Source: Candidatus Thorarchaeota archaeon
Lineage (GTDB): Archaea > Asgardarchaeota > Thorarchaeia > Thorarchaeales > Thorarchaeaceae
Direction of reading: 5' to 3'
Length of the DNA stretch: 41,863 nucleotides
NCBI GenBank assembly: GCA_003345555.1
Contig: PRDJ01000026.1
Location: forward strand, 1 to 41,863
The translations under genes and the position numbers were made by a program. Positions 41,365 to 41,863 of this stretch are shown in pieces. Every line of letters begins with the position of its first letter. The first letter of the stretch is position 1. The notes under the pieces are model-generated. The model saw only the letters and a list, made by a program, of their open reading frames with translations, had not been told where the DNA came from and did not search any database.

Positions 41365-41863
41365 CTAAGCTTTCGCTATTTCTTCCTCGATGAAGCTGTG
41401 AATGGATCGCGCAAGAGCAGATATCTCACCCTGGCGAACACCCTCTGCGTCCTTCGAGAACAGTTTCTCCAGAGACGGAACGAGGTTGGGCGAGGAACGC
41501 TTCTGTTCAATCGTAGTTTGAACAAGCTTGCGAATCTCTGCAGTATAATCGGCGTCGCCAGTCTTGTACTTGTCGATGTAGGCTCTTGCTCTGGCTTCTG
41601 CATCTGACGAGTGTACTAGGCCGCCTTCCTTGGTCCAGAGTGCAATCTCAGCAGCAGCTGTATCGGGAGCGTCGGATGCATGTGCAACGTTGATTCCGGC
41701 CCAAATCCCATAGCGTCCTCTCAAAGAATCTGGTGTGGCTTTCTGTACGAAAGTGGCGCCTAGCGCGTCGCGGATTCCTTGAATCACATTGTCTCCTTCG
41801 AATACCATTGCTAGCACGCGAGCAGATGTTATGAAGTCAACCAGCCAACCGAAGAACGGCTTA
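41365..41863 (-). CDS. ndk: Nucleoside diphosphate kinase, N-terminus outside the window
   Basis: The frame is open to the right edge of the window, so the first residues are missing. Visible are KPFFGWLVDF, ARVLAMVFEGDNV, RGRYG and NVAHASDAPDTAAAEIALW, of which the first His of the active-site strand normally precedes the RxRYG segment and HASD is the conserved loop. NDK balances NTP pools by a phospho-histidine. After the usual end of the fold there is an unusual helical tail of about 85 residues. An internal GTG at 41817 is not the true start. Confidence 0.88.
   Translation of the reverse strand, partial: KPFFGWLVDFITSARVLAMVFEGDNVIQGIRDALGATFVQKATPDSLRGRYGIWAGINVAHASDAPDTAAAEIALWTKEGGLVHSSDAEARARAYIDKYKTGDADYTAEIRKLVQTTIEQKRSSPNLVPSLEKLFSKDAEGVRQGEISALARSIHSFIEEEIAKA

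Noticed and set aside
1-41863. CRISPR array, transposon or prophage
   Set aside because: No regularly spaced repeats, transposase motifs, terminal repeats or phage genes were found; the gene content is core chromosomal.

Overview
This window reads as chromosomal core DNA from an archaeon, most plausibly an Asgard archaeon and perhaps of the Thorarchaeia type (the lineage is inference). The archaeal basis is solid: archaeal or eukaryotic-type ribosomal proteins (eL42, eS27, eL18, eS28, eL24, L7Ae), aIF2-alpha, Nop10, Rpo3 and Rpo10, DNA polymerase D large subunit, RadB, glycerol-1-phosphate dehydrogenase, CDP-archaeol synthase and an archaeal-type mevalonate route. The Asgard suggestion rests on eukaryote-like proteins: an Arf-like small GTPase, an Elf1 elongation factor, a PAC4-like proteasome chaperone candidate, and STT3 together with candidate OST3/6-like and OST48-like oligosaccharyltransferase subunits. 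No CRISPR array, insertion sequence, prophage or rRNA was seen, and no gene-free stretch exceeds about 300 bases.

Layout. 1-2.3 kb: end of a MazG-like gene, Sec61-beta, eL42, eS27, aIF2-alpha and Nop10, all on +. 2.3-5.1 kb: STT3 on -. 5.3-8.9 kb: one-carbon and pterin block, with gcvH and gcvT on - and a dihydropteroate-synthase-like gene and mptE on +. 9-9.4 kb: OST3/6-like membrane protein. 9.5-17.5 kb: topoisomerase IA, a small zinc protein, PAC4-like, a Cys-rich mini-ORF, XPD-like helicase, an RNase H-fold protein, RadB, CDP-archaeol synthase and a four-CBS protein. 17.5-23 kb: divergent PolD large subunit and RPA around a near-perfect inverted repeat. 23-25.1 kb: cysteine desulfurase with a small winged-helix partner, Elf1 and a 36-residue membrane peptide. 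25.1-28.8 kb: Lhr-type helicase and EngB-like GTPase. 28.8-31.3 kb: OST48-like secreted protein, SWIM protein, phosphoesterase. 31.3-31.4 kb: an intron-containing tRNA-Pro(CGG). 31.5-35.4 kb: mevalonate kinase, UbiD-family decarboxylase and both aconitase-X subunits. 35.4-39 kb: RNA polymerase and ribosomal operon on - (rpo3, eL18, uL13, uS9, rpo10, uS2), preceded by the small GTPase. 39.2-41.9 kb: G1P dehydrogenase, L7Ae, eS28, eL24 and a truncated NDK.

How the genes fit together. Three steps of archaeal lipid synthesis are here: isoprenoid precursors (mevalonate kinase, phosphomevalonate dehydratase and the decarboxylase), the G1P backbone (EgsA) and headgroup activation (CarS). DNA replication and repair is represented by PolD, RPA, topoisomerase IA, RadB, XPD and Lhr. 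N-glycosylation is represented by STT3 and two candidate partner subunits, with Sec61-beta for export. The most notable non-coding signals are the inverted repeat beside the RPA promoter, an 11-bp leader hairpin before the CBS gene, and the tRNA intron.
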